A stretch of 64,000 bases of DNA, taken from NCBI GenBank assembly GCA_902595375.1, contig CACJPW010000001.1, positions 88,501 to 152,500 of the forward strand, read 5' to 3'. The notes below the pieces were generated by a model, which had not been told where the DNA came from, made no database searches, and saw only the letters and a list, made by a program, of their open reading frames with translations. Origin of the DNA: an uncultured Pelagibacteraceae bacterium. Its GTDB lineage: Bacteria > Pseudomonadota > Alphaproteobacteria > Pelagibacterales > Pelagibacteraceae. A program made the translations under genes and the position numbers. Shown here one piece after another: positions 18,845 to 27,777 of this stretch (within the stretch, counting starts at the first letter, position 1; each line of letters opens with the position of its first letter).

Positions 18845-19389
18845 TAAATTATACCTTTTTCTGTAATTATATAGTCTAGTTTAAAGTCTTTGTTATTTAC
18901 TGGAAGTTTATGATATTTTTGAAAAGAAAAAGCAACACCGATAGTTATTAAATATTTTTTTTTACTAAAATTGTTAAGATAGTTATCATAAAAACCTTTC
19001 CCATACCCAATTCTTTGCTTGTATTTATCGTAGGCTAATAGTGGTAACAAAATAACATGTGGTATTATTTTTACAGATTTCTCTGGCTCCGGAACTCCAA
19101 ATTTATTCAAAAATATTACATCGTTTTTCTTCCATTTATAAAAATTCATAGATCTATTCGATTCTATTGCAGGTAATAAAATTTTAAATTTACGGAAATA
19201 ATCAATTTCAAAAATTTTGAAAATATTTAATTCATGGTTTGTGGGATAAAATATTGCAATATTTTTAATTCTTTTATGTGACTTTTTAATTAAATTGATT
19301 AGCGGTGAAAAAAAATCTTTTTTTATTTCAAAATAACCTGCTTTCCTTTTTCTTAAATATTTAGCTCTTAGCAACTTTTTTTCTTCCAT
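18844..19389 (-). CDS. fthC: 5-formyltetrahydrofolate cyclo-ligase
   Basis: The 181-residue protein has an N-terminal KKLLRAKYLRKRK helix and the C-terminal family motif RIGYGKGFYDNYL, with the LLPLLAYDKYKQRIGYG substrate loop. It turns 5-formyl-THF into 5,10-methenyl-THF with ATP. It directly follows zapA, the same pairing as ygfA-zapA in E. coli, but without the 6S RNA gene that lies between them there: the two genes abut with no gap. Confidence 0.9.
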   Translation of the reverse strand: MEEKKLLRAKYLRKRKAGYFEIKKDFFSPLINLIKKSHKRIKNIAIFYPTNHELNIFKIFEIDYFRKFKILLPAIESNRSMNFYKWKKNDVIFLNKFGVPEPEKSVKIIPHVILLPLLAYDKYKQRIGYGKGFYDNYLNNFSKKKYLITIGVAFSFQKYHKLPVNNKDFKLDYIITEKGII

Positions 19390-19836
19390 TTATTGAATTT
19401 TGGATAAAGATTCTGTATTTAATATGATTTTTTCGAGTGATTGAGTTGTTTTATCTAACATTGCCTCATAGTGGGAATTATTTTCTTCAATAGCTTTCTT
19501 AAAATTTTCTAATTTTTGATTAAGATTGTTAATTTCAATATCTTTGTCATTTTTGTAATTAATTGCTAAAGATCTTATTTCTTTAAATTTATTTGAAATA
19601 TCATCTAGTTTTTTCTTTTGGTTTGTTACTTTTTGTTTAAGATCAAAATATTCATCTATTAATTTTATTGTTGTTATCAATAGAAGCTTATTCTCTCCTA
19701 TGTTTCCTAGCTTATCTTTAAGTTCAGAATATTTTTTATCTAAGAATTCTGTAAGTTTTTTTAAAGACTCTTCCTGCCCATCATCACAAGATAGTAGATA
19801 GTCTTTATTATTAAATTTTACGTTTACGTTTGCCAT
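19390..19836 (-). CDS. zapA: cell division protein ZapA
   Basis: The 148-residue protein begins NVKFNNKDYLLSCDDGQEE and continues with a long helical coiled coil, the layout of ZapA, which bundles FtsZ at the division ring. The KLIDEYFDLKQK stretch is in the conserved helix. It overlaps the upstream coiled-coil gene by 13 bases and abuts fthC. Confidence 0.85.
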   Translation of the reverse strand: MANVNVKFNNKDYLLSCDDGQEESLKKLTEFLDKKYSELKDKLGNIGENKLLLITTIKLIDEYFDLKQKVTNQKKKLDDISNKFKEIRSLAINYKNDKDIEINNLNQKLENFKKAIEENNSHYEAMLDKTTQSLEKIILNTESLSKIQ

Positions 19837-20147
19837 TTTTCTATGTCCGAAACTAAACTTTCCGTTTCTTTTGAAAGTTCTTCTATTTCTTGATTAAAAT
19901 TATCCTCTATTTCAGAACGTTTTTTTACCTCTAACATTAAATTTTTTATTTTAGCTTTTAAATACTCGTGTTCTCTTGCCAATTCTTGATTCTTGTTTTC
20001 AATTTCTATTTTTTTTCTTAAAATTTCATTTTTTTCAGTTTTTATTTTTTCAATCTCATAGTTTGGTTGTGAATAAGTTAAAGTAAGGGAGTCTAATTTA
20101 TTTATTAATTGATTTAAGTTTTTTTCTTTTTTTTCAATTATGCTCAT
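19824..20147 (-). CDS. short coiled-coil protein upstream of zapA
   Basis: I do not recognise this 107-residue protein by sequence. It is almost wholly charged and helical, with heptad-like spacing from about residue 5 to 105 (rich in Glu, Lys, Ile and Leu) and no cysteine or membrane segment. It overlaps zapA by 13 bases and is first in the leftward run, 57 bases from the divergent tkt. Many alphaproteobacteria have a small coiled-coil protein (DUF4164-type) at this place, so a division-ring partner of ZapA is plausible; this is inferred from position. Confidence 0.6.
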   Translation of the reverse strand: MSIIEKKEKNLNQLINKLDSLTLTYSQPNYEIEKIKTEKNEILRKKIEIENKNQELAREHEYLKAKIKNLMLEVKKRSEIEDNFNQEIEELSKETESLVSDIEKWQT

Positions 20148-20166
20148 AAAATATTATATCATAATA

Positions 20167-20195
20167 TTGATATACTTAATTTAAGTCTATATAGG
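20167..20195 (+). promoter_or_regulatory. candidate promoter of tkt
   Basis: The 57-base divergent gap between the coiled-coil gene and tkt holds TTGATA (20167-20172) and, 17 bases later, TATAGG (20190-20195), with an overlapping TATATA two bases earlier. A start must lie here for tkt since the neighbour is divergent. Box quality is moderate. Confidence 0.35.
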
Positions 20196-20204
20196 TTATT
20201 AAAA

Positions 20205-22187
20205 GTGAGTGTAAATTTAAATCATTTATCAAACGCAATAAGGTTTTTATCGGTCGATGCTGTGCAAAAAGCTAATTCCGGTCATCCTGGAATGCCTATG
20301 GGTATGGCAGATGTTGCTACGGTTTTATTTAAATACCACCTGAGGTTTAATCCAAAAAATCCAAATTGGATTAATAGAGATAGATTTGTTTTATCTGCGG
20401 GACACGGTTCTATGTTGCTTTACTCTTTGCTTTACTTAACAGGATACAAAAGTGTTTCAATCGAAGATATTAAAAATTTTAGACAACTAAATTCTATTTG
20501 TGCAGGTCATCCTGAATATAAAAAAGGAACTGGGATTGAAACTACTACTGGTCCCTTAGGTCAAGGCTTGGCAAATGCCGTGGGTATGGCGATAGCTGAG
20601 GAAATCTATAGAAAAAAATTCGGCAAAAATGTTATAAATAATAAAACCTATGTCATCGCAAGTGATGGAGATCTCATGGAGGGAATAAGCCATGAAGCCA
20701 TGAGTTTAGCGGGTCATCTAAAATTAAAAAATTTAATAGTTTTTTTTGATAATAATAAGATATCGATAGACGGCTCTACTTCACTAAGTGTGTCTGATAA
20801 TTATAAAAAAAGATTTGAGTCATATGGTTGGAATTTTATAGATATCAATGGACATAATGAAAAACAAATATCAAAAGCGATCTCGAAAGCATCAAAATCT
20901 AATAAGCCGTCTATAATATCTTGTAAAACGGTAATAGGTTTTGGCTCCCCAAATAAGTCTGGTAAAGCCTCATCTCACGGTTCACCATTAGGAGAAGAAG
21001 AAGTTAAATTGGTTAGAAAAAAACTTAAATGGAATTATCAACCATTCGAAATTCCTCAAAAAATTTTGGATGAATGGAGAAAAATTGGTGACAAAGGTGA
21101 ATTGTTAGAAAAAAAATGGCAAGAAACAATTAAAATAAAAAATAGTAAAATGTTAATTGAATTAGAAAATAAATTTATAAATTCTGCTTTAGATAATCTT
21201 AAGAGTTTAATTGAAAAAGAAAAAACAAAGTATTTTGATACAAAGCCAAGTTTAGCTACACGACAATGCTCAATGGCATCAATTGAAAGCATTTCCTCTA
21301 TACTTCCTCAATTAATTGGTGGCTCAGCTGACCTAAGTGGTTCTAATAATACAAAAACTAATAATTCAAAAATTATTAATTCAAAAAACTTCAACGGGAA
21401 TTATATACATTATGGAGTAAGAGAACATGGTATGTCAGCAATAATGAATGGTTTGGCTCTTTACGGAGGCTTAATACCCTATGGTGGAACATTTTTAATT
21501 TTTTCAGATTATAGTAAGCCTGCTATCAGATTATCTGCTTTAATGGGTCTTAAAGTAATATATATTTTTTCTCATGACTCAATTGGTTTAGGGGAAGATG
21601 GTCCTACTCATCAACCTATCGAACAACTTACGGGGCTAAGAGCTATTCCTAACTTAAATGTTTTTAGACCTGCAGATATCAATGAAACTCTTGAATGTTG
21701 GGAAATAGCTTTAAAAAGTTCTAACACTCCTAGTGCTATTGCTTTATCTAGACAAAAAGTTCCTTACATAAATCCTAAGAATACAAAAGAAAATAAATGT
21801 GAAAAAGGCGCTTACGTTGTACGTATCACTTCTCATGAAAACAATTTAACAATAGTTGCTTCTGGAACTGAAGTTGAGCTAGCTTTAAAAGTTCAAGAAA
21901 AGTTAAAAGAAAGTAATATTCATTCAAAAGTTGTTTCGATGCCGTGTATGGAACTTTTTGATAAACAAACAAAAGATTTTCGTAACGACATTATTGAAGA
22001 GAGTTCTTTAGTTGTTACCTTAGAGGCGGGAAGTGTGATATCTTGGCAAAAATATGTAAGAAATAAAGGAATGAATATAGGTATAGATCAGTTTGGAGAA
22101 AGTGCACCTTATAAAGATCTTTATGATCGTTTTGATTTATCGGAGGATAAGCTAGCAAATTTCATTCAAAAAAAATTAAGAGAATAA
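20205..22187 (+). CDS. tkt: transketolase
   Basis: At 660 residues this is a complete single-chain transketolase: NSGHPGMPMGMAD, the thiamine-diphosphate motif ASDGDLMEGISHEA...FFDNNKI, GSADLSGSNNT, the catalytic GVREHGMSAI and the LGEDGPTHQPIEQL segment. It moves two-carbon ketol units in the pentose phosphate pathway. The start is GTG at 20205, giving SVNLNHLSNAIRFLS. It leads a carbon-metabolism run with pgk (9-base gap) and fba. It should be compared with the split transketolase pair in the glycan island (42223-44009). Confidence 0.97.
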   Translation: MSVNLNHLSNAIRFLSVDAVQKANSGHPGMPMGMADVATVLFKYHLRFNPKNPNWINRDRFVLSAGHGSMLLYSLLYLTGYKSVSIEDIKNFRQLNSICAGHPEYKKGTGIETTTGPLGQGLANAVGMAIAEEIYRKKFGKNVINNKTYVIASDGDLMEGISHEAMSLAGHLKLKNLIVFFDNNKISIDGSTSLSVSDNYKKRFESYGWNFIDINGHNEKQISKAISKASKSNKPSIISCKTVIGFGSPNKSGKASSHGSPLGEEEVKLVRKKLKWNYQPFEIPQKILDEWRKIGDKGELLEKKWQETIKIKNSKMLIELENKFINSALDNLKSLIEKEKTKYFDTKPSLATRQCSMASIESISSILPQLIGGSADLSGSNNTKTNNSKIINSKNFNGNYIHYGVREHGMSAIMNGLALYGGLIPYGGTFLIFSDYSKPAIRLSALMGLKVIYIFSHDSIGLGEDGPTHQPIEQLTGLRAIPNLNVFRPADINETLECWEIALKSSNTPSAIALSRQKVPYINPKNTKENKCEKGAYVVRITSHENNLTIVASGTEVELALKVQEKLKESNIHSKVVSMPCMELFDKQTKDFRNDIIEESSLVVTLEAGSVISWQKYVRNKGMNIGIDQFGESAPYKDLYDRFDLSEDKLANFIQKKLRE

Positions 22188-22196
22188 TCTACATTA

Positions 22197-23387
22197 ATGG
22201 ATAAAATAAATTTTTTTCCTAGTAATTTTAATGTTAAAAATAAAAAAATAATTTTAAGATTGGATTTAAATGTCCCCATTAAAGATAAGATAATTACGGA
22301 CGATACAAGGATTTTATTATGTTTACCTTTTGTGAAAGAATTAATTAATAAGAAAGCAAAAATAATTATTTTAAGTCATTTAGGACGACCAGAAGGAAAA
22401 AAAGACTCTACCCTTTCTTTAGCACCAATTTATAAATACCTTAAAAAGAACCTTCAAACAAATGTTTATTTCTACATGGGTAATTTTGACGATGAGGTAG
22501 AAAATAAGTTTTCTCACTTAAAAGAAGGTGAAGTGATATTAATTGAGAATATTAGATATTTTGAAGAGGAAACAAATAATGACGAAAATTTTGCAAAAAA
22601 GTTAGGTTCACTTGGTGATATTTATATCAATGATGCTTTTTCATGTTCTCATAGAAAACAAACTTCAATCCATAAGATTACTAAATTTATAGATAAGAGT
22701 TTTGCTGGCCCTTTATTGAAGAAAGAGATCGATGCAATAAATCTTGTTATTAAAAATAAAAAAGAACCAGTAACATGTATTATTGGTGGATCAAAAATCT
22801 CAACAAAGATTAATGTAATTACAAGCTTAATAGAAAAAATTAATAATCTAATTATTGTTGGTGCAATGGCTAATAATTTTTTTATTTTTAAAAATTTAAA
22901 AGTTGGGAAGTCTTTAATTGAGAATAATTCAAATGAAATTATTAAAAAGATATATAATAAAGCTGACAAAAATAATTGTGAAATAATTATTCCTAATGAT
23001 TGTTTAGTTGGTACAAACTATAAGGGAGAAGGAAAAAATAAAAACCTCGAACAAATTGAAGACAATGAAATTATTTTAGATATTGGGTCAAATACGATTA
23101 ATAAAATTAAACGAATAATTGATCAATCTAAAACAGTTTTATGGAATGGGCCAGCAGGATATTTTGAGAATAAAAATTTTCTTAATGGAACTATTTCTAT
23201 TGCCGAAGCTATTTCGAAAAGTACTAGTGAAAAGAGATTAATTTCAGTTGTTGGTGGAGGAGATACCCTGGCTGCAATTAATAATAGTAAAAACGAACTT
23301 TCTTTTTCTCACTTATCAACAGCAGGTGGTGCATTTTTAGAATACTTAGAAGGAAAAGACTTGCCTGGTCTAAGTGTTTTAAAATAA
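22197..23387 (+). CDS. pgk: phosphoglycerate kinase
   Basis: The 396-residue enzyme has RLDLNVPIKD, SHLGRPEGKK, the ENIRYFEEE segment, GGSKISTKINV and the C-terminal nucleotide motif VVGGGDTLAA. It makes ATP from 1,3-bisphosphoglycerate, or runs in reverse in gluconeogenesis. It sits between tkt and fba with gaps of 9 and 10 bases. Confidence 0.97.
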   Translation: MDKINFFPSNFNVKNKKIILRLDLNVPIKDKIITDDTRILLCLPFVKELINKKAKIIILSHLGRPEGKKDSTLSLAPIYKYLKKNLQTNVYFYMGNFDDEVENKFSHLKEGEVILIENIRYFEEETNNDENFAKKLGSLGDIYINDAFSCSHRKQTSIHKITKFIDKSFAGPLLKKEIDAINLVIKNKKEPVTCIIGGSKISTKINVITSLIEKINNLIIVGAMANNFFIFKNLKVGKSLIENNSNEIIKKIYNKADKNNCEIIIPNDCLVGTNYKGEGKNKNLEQIEDNEIILDIGSNTINKIKRIIDQSKTVLWNGPAGYFENKNFLNGTISIAEAISKSTSEKRLISVVGGGDTLAAINNSKNELSFSHLSTAGGAFLEYLEGKDLPGLSVLK

Positions 23388-23397
23388 ATAATATTTT

Positions 23398-24414
23398 ATG
23401 ACTTTAAATGAAATAGCGAAAAAAATGTGCGCTAGAGGTAAGGGTATTTTAGCAGCAGATGAAAGTACAGGTACTATAGCAAAAAGATTCAAAAGTATAA
23501 ATGTTGAAAATTTAGAAAAAAATAGATTAAATTTTCGTCAAACATTATTTAATGCGAGCGCGATGAAAGAGTGCATAGGAGGAGTAATTTTATTCGATGA
23601 AACAATTAGACAAAAAACAACTTTAGGGCCTACTATACCTGAACTAATTTCAAAAAATGGAGCAATACCAGGTATCAAAGTTGATAAAGGAGCTAAACCT
23701 TTAGCGGGATCTAATGAAGAGACAATAACTGAAGGTTTGGATAGTTTGAGAGAAAGATTAAACGAATATTATGATTTAGGAGCTAGGTTTACTAAATGGA
23801 GAGCTGTATATAAAATTACTGAAAGACTTCCTTCTTCTCAATCAATTAAATCTAACGCACATGCACTAGCAAGATACGCTGCTTTAGTCCAAGAAGCAAA
23901 AATGGTTCCAATAATTGAGCCAGAAGTACTGATGGATGGATCACATAATATTGATAAATGTTATACAGTTACAACAAATGTTTTAAATGAGTGCTACAAT
24001 GAATTGGAAATTCATAAAGTTGATTTAAAAGGAACTGTTTTAAAACCTAACATGATTATACCTGGCTCTGAATGTAAAGATAAATCTAGTACCGAAGAAA
24101 TAGCAAAAAAAACATTAGATTGTTTAAAAAAAAACGTACCTAGTGAAGTACCAGGTATAGCTTTTTTATCAGGTGGTCAATCTGAAATTGAGTCTAGCAA
24201 AAATTTAAATTCCATTAATAAAATAAATGATAGCAATTTTTTAATTACTTTTTCTTATGGTAGAGGGTTGCAAGCTAGTGCATTAAAAGAATTTGGAAAA
24301 AATCAAAATAATACAAAAATTATTCAAAAAGCTTTTAACCACAGAGCTAAAATGAATGGCTTGTCTTCAAAAGGAGAGTGGACTGAAGAATTGGAAAAAG
24401 GGGCTGCAGCTTAA
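23398..24414 (+). CDS. fba: class I fructose-bisphosphate aldolase
   Basis: The 338-residue protein begins with the class I signature KGILAADESTGTIAKRF and has the Schiff-base lysine segment LKGTVLKPNMIIPG and the FLSGGQSEIESSKNLN region. Class I enzymes use no metal ion, and in bacteria are less common than class II. The gene is 10 bases after pgk and 5 before the thiE-like start. Confidence 0.95.
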   Translation: MTLNEIAKKMCARGKGILAADESTGTIAKRFKSINVENLEKNRLNFRQTLFNASAMKECIGGVILFDETIRQKTTLGPTIPELISKNGAIPGIKVDKGAKPLAGSNEETITEGLDSLRERLNEYYDLGARFTKWRAVYKITERLPSSQSIKSNAHALARYAALVQEAKMVPIIEPEVLMDGSHNIDKCYTVTTNVLNECYNELEIHKVDLKGTVLKPNMIIPGSECKDKSSTEEIAKKTLDCLKKNVPSEVPGIAFLSGGQSEIESSKNLNSINKINDSNFLITFSYGRGLQASALKEFGKNQNNTKIIQKAFNHRAKMNGLSSKGEWTEELEKGAAA

Positions 24415-24419
24415 AGCTA

Positions 24420-25022
24420 TTGAAAAGATTTGTATATTTAGTTTCACCGTCAAAAATAACAAAAGATTTTTATCAAAACTTAGATAAGGTTTTATCTTTT
24501 AAAAATGTGAAATTCTTTCAATTAAGATTAAAGAATATAAGCAATTTTAAACTGATTACAATTGCCAAAAAAATTAGAAAAATTACAACTAAACACAAAG
24601 TGAAGTTTATTTTAAATGATAATTTTCTTTTAGTAAATAAGACTAAAGCAGATGGGTGTCATATGGGACAATTTGATGGATCATTTGAAATTGCAAGAAA
24701 AAAACTTAACAATAAAATTTTGGGAATAACTTGCCATAATTCAAAAGTTCTTGCTAAAAATGCTGTCAAACTTAAAACAAATTATATTGCTCTTGGATCA
24801 TTTTTTAAATCTAGACTTAAGCCTAATGCAAAAAAAGCAAATCTTAGTGTTTTAAAGTGGTCAAAAAAGAACTTTAAAAAGCCAATTGTAGTAATTGGAG
24901 GAATTAACAATCTAAATTATAAAAAATTACTAAACGCCGGAGCAAAATATATTGCAATATCAAGTTTTATTTGGGATAACCCCAGGTTAAAACCCGAATT
25001 AGCAATTAGAAAGTTTGTATGA
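24420..25022 (+). CDS. thiE: thiamine phosphate synthase-like protein
   Basis: The 200-residue TIM-barrel protein has the ThiE elements KFFQLRLKN, KFILNDNFLL, ADGCHMGQFDG, LGITCHNS, YIALGSFFKS and VVIGGINN. ThiE joins HMP-PP and thiazole phosphate. The start codon is TTG at 24420: no ATG or GTG in frame precedes the conserved YLVSP segment. The stop overlaps efp by 4 bases. Some divergence from classical ThiE leaves room for a TenI-like role, but the pyrophosphate-binding motifs are there. Confidence 0.8.
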   Translation: MKRFVYLVSPSKITKDFYQNLDKVLSFKNVKFFQLRLKNISNFKLITIAKKIRKITTKHKVKFILNDNFLLVNKTKADGCHMGQFDGSFEIARKKLNNKILGITCHNSKVLAKNAVKLKTNYIALGSFFKSRLKPNAKKANLSVLKWSKKNFKKPIVVIGGINNLNYKKLLNAGAKYIAISSFIWDNPRLKPELAIRKFV

Positions 25023-25582
25023 AAATCACTGCTAACGAAATAAAACCTGGTATGATAATTGAGCATAAGAATGATTACTGGAATGTTTTAAAAATTCAAC
25101 ATGTCAAACCTGGGAAGGGCGGAGCTTTCAACCAAGTAGAACTAAAGAGTATAATTAAAGGGACTAAACTTAATGAGAGATTTAGATCAAACGAAAATAT
25201 TGAAAAAGCTGAGGTAATAGAAAAAAAGTTTAATTTTTTATACATAAGTGGAAATTCTTGCCATTTTATGGATAATAATACTTTTGAGCAGGTGGAAATA
25301 TCAAAGATTGTAATAGGTGAAAAATTTAAACTTTTAAAAGAAAATTTAGAAGTCACTATATCGTTCATGGAAGAAAAACCAATTTCAATCGAACTTCCAA
25401 AAAATATAGAGTGCATTATTCAAAATACAGATGCAGCTATAAAAAACCAAACTGCTTCTTCCTCATATAAGCCTGCTTTGCTTGACTGTGGTATTAAGGT
25501 TGATGTGCCACCCTTCATTGAAATAGGGGAAAAAATTATTATTGATACTCGAACATTAGAGTATGTGAAAAGAGTTAATTGA
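25019..25582 (+). CDS. efp: translation elongation factor P
   Basis: At 187 residues it has the three-domain EF-P length, with the modified-lysine loop PGKGGAF (Lys33) and the C-terminal signature KVDVPPFIEIGEKIIIDTRTLEYVKR. EF-P rescues ribosomes stalled at polyproline. It overlaps thiE by 4 bases, and its stop shares one base with the suhB ATG. Confidence 0.96.
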   Translation: MKITANEIKPGMIIEHKNDYWNVLKIQHVKPGKGGAFNQVELKSIIKGTKLNERFRSNENIEKAEVIEKKFNFLYISGNSCHFMDNNTFEQVEISKIVIGEKFKLLKENLEVTISFMEEKPISIELPKNIECIIQNTDAAIKNQTASSSYKPALLDCGIKVDVPPFIEIGEKIIIDTRTLEYVKRVN

Positions 25583-26385
25583 TGAGATTAAATTCTCCTC
25601 ATTTAAATATAATTACTAAAGCTTGTATGAAAGCGTCAAGATCTTTAATTAGAGATTTTGGAGAAATAGAAAAACTTCAAGTATCGACAAAAGCACCAGG
25701 AGACTTTGTTACGTCTGCAGATAAAAGAACCGAAAAAATTTTAATTGAGGAGTTGCAAAAAGCTCATCCAGATTATGGAATTTTAACCGAGGAAACTGGA
25801 GTAATAAATAAGTCGAATTTAAGTAAAAGATGGATAATTGATCCTATTGATGGTACCTCAAATTTTTTGAACGGTATTCCACAATTTGCTATCTCTATAG
25901 GTTACGAGGAAAATAATGAGATTAAATGTGGAGTTATATTCGATCCTATAAAAAACGAAATGTTTTTTGCTGAAAAAGGAAATGGTGCTTATCTAAATAA
26001 TTCTAGAATAAGAGTTTCTAATAAAAAAAAACTTGAAAATGCTTTACTAGTCACAGGCGGTCCAAAAAATTCTAGTAAAATTAAAGATAAGATTTTTTCA
26101 GAATTTATCTTAGTTTCAAAAAAAATATTATCCCCAATAAGAAAATTTGGAAGTGCAGCTTTAGATTTAGCTTATGTGTCCTGTGGAAGATTTGACGGCC
26201 TATGGCAGAGAGAATTAAATTTGTGGGATATAGCTGCTGGTATAATTATTTTGAAAGAGGCTGGTGGATTCATAGATTATTTTGAAAAAGATAGTAAGTT
26301 ACCCCTAAAAAGGAACATTTTAGCATCTAACGCTAATATTCATGAAGAACTTAAGGGTTTAATTATTAAAAAAGATATTGAGTAA
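25582..26385 (+). CDS. suhB: inositol monophosphatase family protein
   Basis: The 267-residue protein shows the metal-binding motifs of the family: GDFVTSADKRTE, LTEETG, WIIDPIDGTSNFLNG and LWDIAAGIIILKEAGG. The family hydrolyses inositol phosphate or related sugar phosphates and in E. coli SuhB also acts in rRNA transcription. A TTG three bases upstream is in frame, but the ATG overlapping the efp stop (TGATG) is the better start. Confidence 0.92.
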   Translation: MRLNSPHLNIITKACMKASRSLIRDFGEIEKLQVSTKAPGDFVTSADKRTEKILIEELQKAHPDYGILTEETGVINKSNLSKRWIIDPIDGTSNFLNGIPQFAISIGYEENNEIKCGVIFDPIKNEMFFAEKGNGAYLNNSRIRVSNKKKLENALLVTGGPKNSSKIKDKIFSEFILVSKKILSPIRKFGSAALDLAYVSCGRFDGLWQRELNLWDIAAGIIILKEAGGFIDYFEKDSKLPLKRNILASNANIHEELKGLIIKKDIE

Positions 26386-26412
26386 AATTAATTATTCATA
26401 TAAAAAACGCTC

Positions 26413-26637
26413 ATGAAAAAAAACACTCACCCAAACTATCACAAAATCAAAGTTGTGATGACAGATGGCTCAACTTTTGAGACTAGATCCACTTGGGGTA
26501 AAGAAAACGACACATTAAAATTAGATATAGATCCAAAGTCTCACTACGCTTGGACAGGTGGAACTCAGAAAGTTTTAGATAAAGGGAGAGTAAGTAAATA
26601 TAATAAAAAATTTAGCAACCTGAGATCAAAAAAATAA
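26413..26637 (+). CDS. rpmE: 50S ribosomal protein L31 (zinc-free type)
   Basis: The 74-residue protein matches L31: [24 protein letters not shown], then [10 protein letters not shown] and KFSNL. No cysteine is present, so it is the zinc-independent form. It lies 27 bases after suhB and 2 before the next gene. Confidence 0.95.
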   Translation: MKKNTHPNYHKIKVVMTDGSTFETRSTWGKENDTLKLDIDPKSHYAWTGGTQKVLDKGRVSKYNKKFSNLRSKK

Positions 26638-26639
26638 TT

Positions 26640-27224
26640 ATGACTGATACACCTTTCATGCCAAAAGCTACTGCAGTTTGGTTAGTTGAAAACACAACTT
26701 TAACATTTAAGCAGATTGCAGAATTTTGTAATTTACATGAATTGGAAATTAAAGGAATAGCAGATGGTGATGTAGCAAAAGGTATCAAGGCTTACAACCC
26801 AATACTAGCTGGGCAACTATCTAGAGAGGAAATTGAAAAATGTTCCAAAAATCCAGAAAAGAAATTAACTTTAGTAAAAAAATTAGATGAAATAGAAGTA
26901 AAAGAAAGAAAAAAACCTAAATATACACCTTTATCAAAAAGACAAGATAGACCTGATGCTATACTTTGGTTATGTAAAAATGCCTCTGAGCTAACGGACG
27001 GTCAAATTTCAAGACTTGTAGGGAGCACTAAAGGCACTGTATCACTAATAAGAAAAAGAAGTTATTGGAACTTTTCAAATCTTAAACCCCGTGACCCAGT
27101 TATTTTAGCCTTATGCTCTCAGGATGCTTTCCAAAAAAGTTTGGACAAAGCTAAAAGAAGGGTTGAGAGAGAGAAAAAAGCCAAAATTAGAGAGGAAAAA
27201 AAGGCTCAAGCTGCATCACTATAG
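26640..27224 (+). CDS. trcR: DUF1013 / TrcR-like cell-cycle regulator
   Basis: This 194-residue protein has the alphaproteobacterial DUF1013 pattern: FMPKATAVWLVENTTLTFKQIAEFCNLHELEIKGIADGDVAKGI, then a linker and a second helix-turn-helix-like part (GQISRLVGSTKGTVSLIRKRSYWN) before a basic C-terminal tail. Relatives are called cell cycle transcriptional regulator TrcR, linked to the CtrA circuit. It follows rpmE by 2 bases. The family call is firm; the role in this organism is inferred. Confidence 0.85.
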   Translation: MTDTPFMPKATAVWLVENTTLTFKQIAEFCNLHELEIKGIADGDVAKGIKAYNPILAGQLSREEIEKCSKNPEKKLTLVKKLDEIEVKERKKPKYTPLSKRQDRPDAILWLCKNASELTDGQISRLVGSTKGTVSLIRKRSYWNFSNLKPRDPVILALCSQDAFQKSLDKAKRRVEREKKAKIREEKKAQAASL

Positions 27225-27274
27225 ACAAATAAATTTTCAGATGTTAACAAGCTCTGGATTAACAGGAGGTTTTT

Positions 27275-27469
27275 ATTAAAATAGACGTTAAAGACAATAA
27301 TGTAGAACAAGCAATTAGAGTTCTCAAAAGAAAATTGCAAAAAGAGGGATTTTTTAAAATTATGAAAATGAAAAGTACCTATGAAAAGCCATCTGAAAAA
27401 AAAAAGAGAGTCCAAACTGAAAATTTAAAAAGAATAAAAAAACTTCAAAAACTAAAGAATAGATATTAA
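27275..27469 (+). CDS. rpsU: 30S ribosomal protein S21, AUU start codon
   Basis: The 64-residue product reads (M)KIDVKDNNVEQAIRVLKRKLQKEG at its start, a full S21, ending in a basic tail. No ATG, GTG or TTG occurs in frame before the conserved part: an in-frame TAA lies five codons upstream and the first internal ATG is at residue 30. A perfect AGGAGG (27264-27269) sits 5 bases before ATT at 27275, where S21 proteins have their initiator Met. ATT is therefore the probable start, as in infC. S21 helps mRNA binding to the 30S subunit. cspA follows. Confidence 0.9.
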   Translation: MKIDVKDNNVEQAIRVLKRKLQKEGFFKIMKMKSTYEKPSEKKKRVQTENLKRIKKLQKLKNRY

Positions 27470-27490
27470 TTTAAAATGAGAGGATTAAAT

Positions 27491-27694
27491 ATGCCATCAG
27501 GTAAAGTAAAATGGTTTAACGCCAAAAAAGGATATGGCTTTATAACCGATGATGAAACAAAAAAAGATATATTTCTTCATGTTTCAGCACTGGAAAATTC
27601 AAAATTAAGAGTATTAAAAGAAGAACAAACAATTATCTACGATATAAAAGAAGAAAAAGATAAATTACAAGCTATTAATATTAAGAAAAAATAA
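27491..27694 (+). CDS. cspA: cold-shock domain protein
   Basis: The 67-residue protein has the RNP1 and RNP2 motifs KGYGFI and DIFLHVS after the usual GKVKWFNAKKG start. Cold-shock proteins bind single-stranded RNA as chaperones. An upstream in-frame ATG (27476) would add MRGLN, but ATG at 27491, with an AGAGGA stretch before it, gives the normal length. It is followed 5 bases later by initiator tRNA-Met. Confidence 0.93.
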   Translation: MPSGKVKWFNAKKGYGFITDDETKKDIFLHVSALENSKLRVLKEEQTIIYDIKEEKDKLQAINIKKK

Positions 27695-27699
27695 TTTAT

Positions 27700-27776
<77 letters not shown>

Positions 27777-27777
27777 A

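Noticed and set aside
19380-19400. 6S RNA gene at the zapA-fthC junction, as in E. coli.
   Set aside because: The two coding regions abut with no spacer, so no room exists.
27281-27283. ATA as start codon of rpsU.
   Set aside because: S21 proteins have two residues before this Ile (Met-Lys-Ile), and the spacing from AGGAGG fits ATT at 27275 better.
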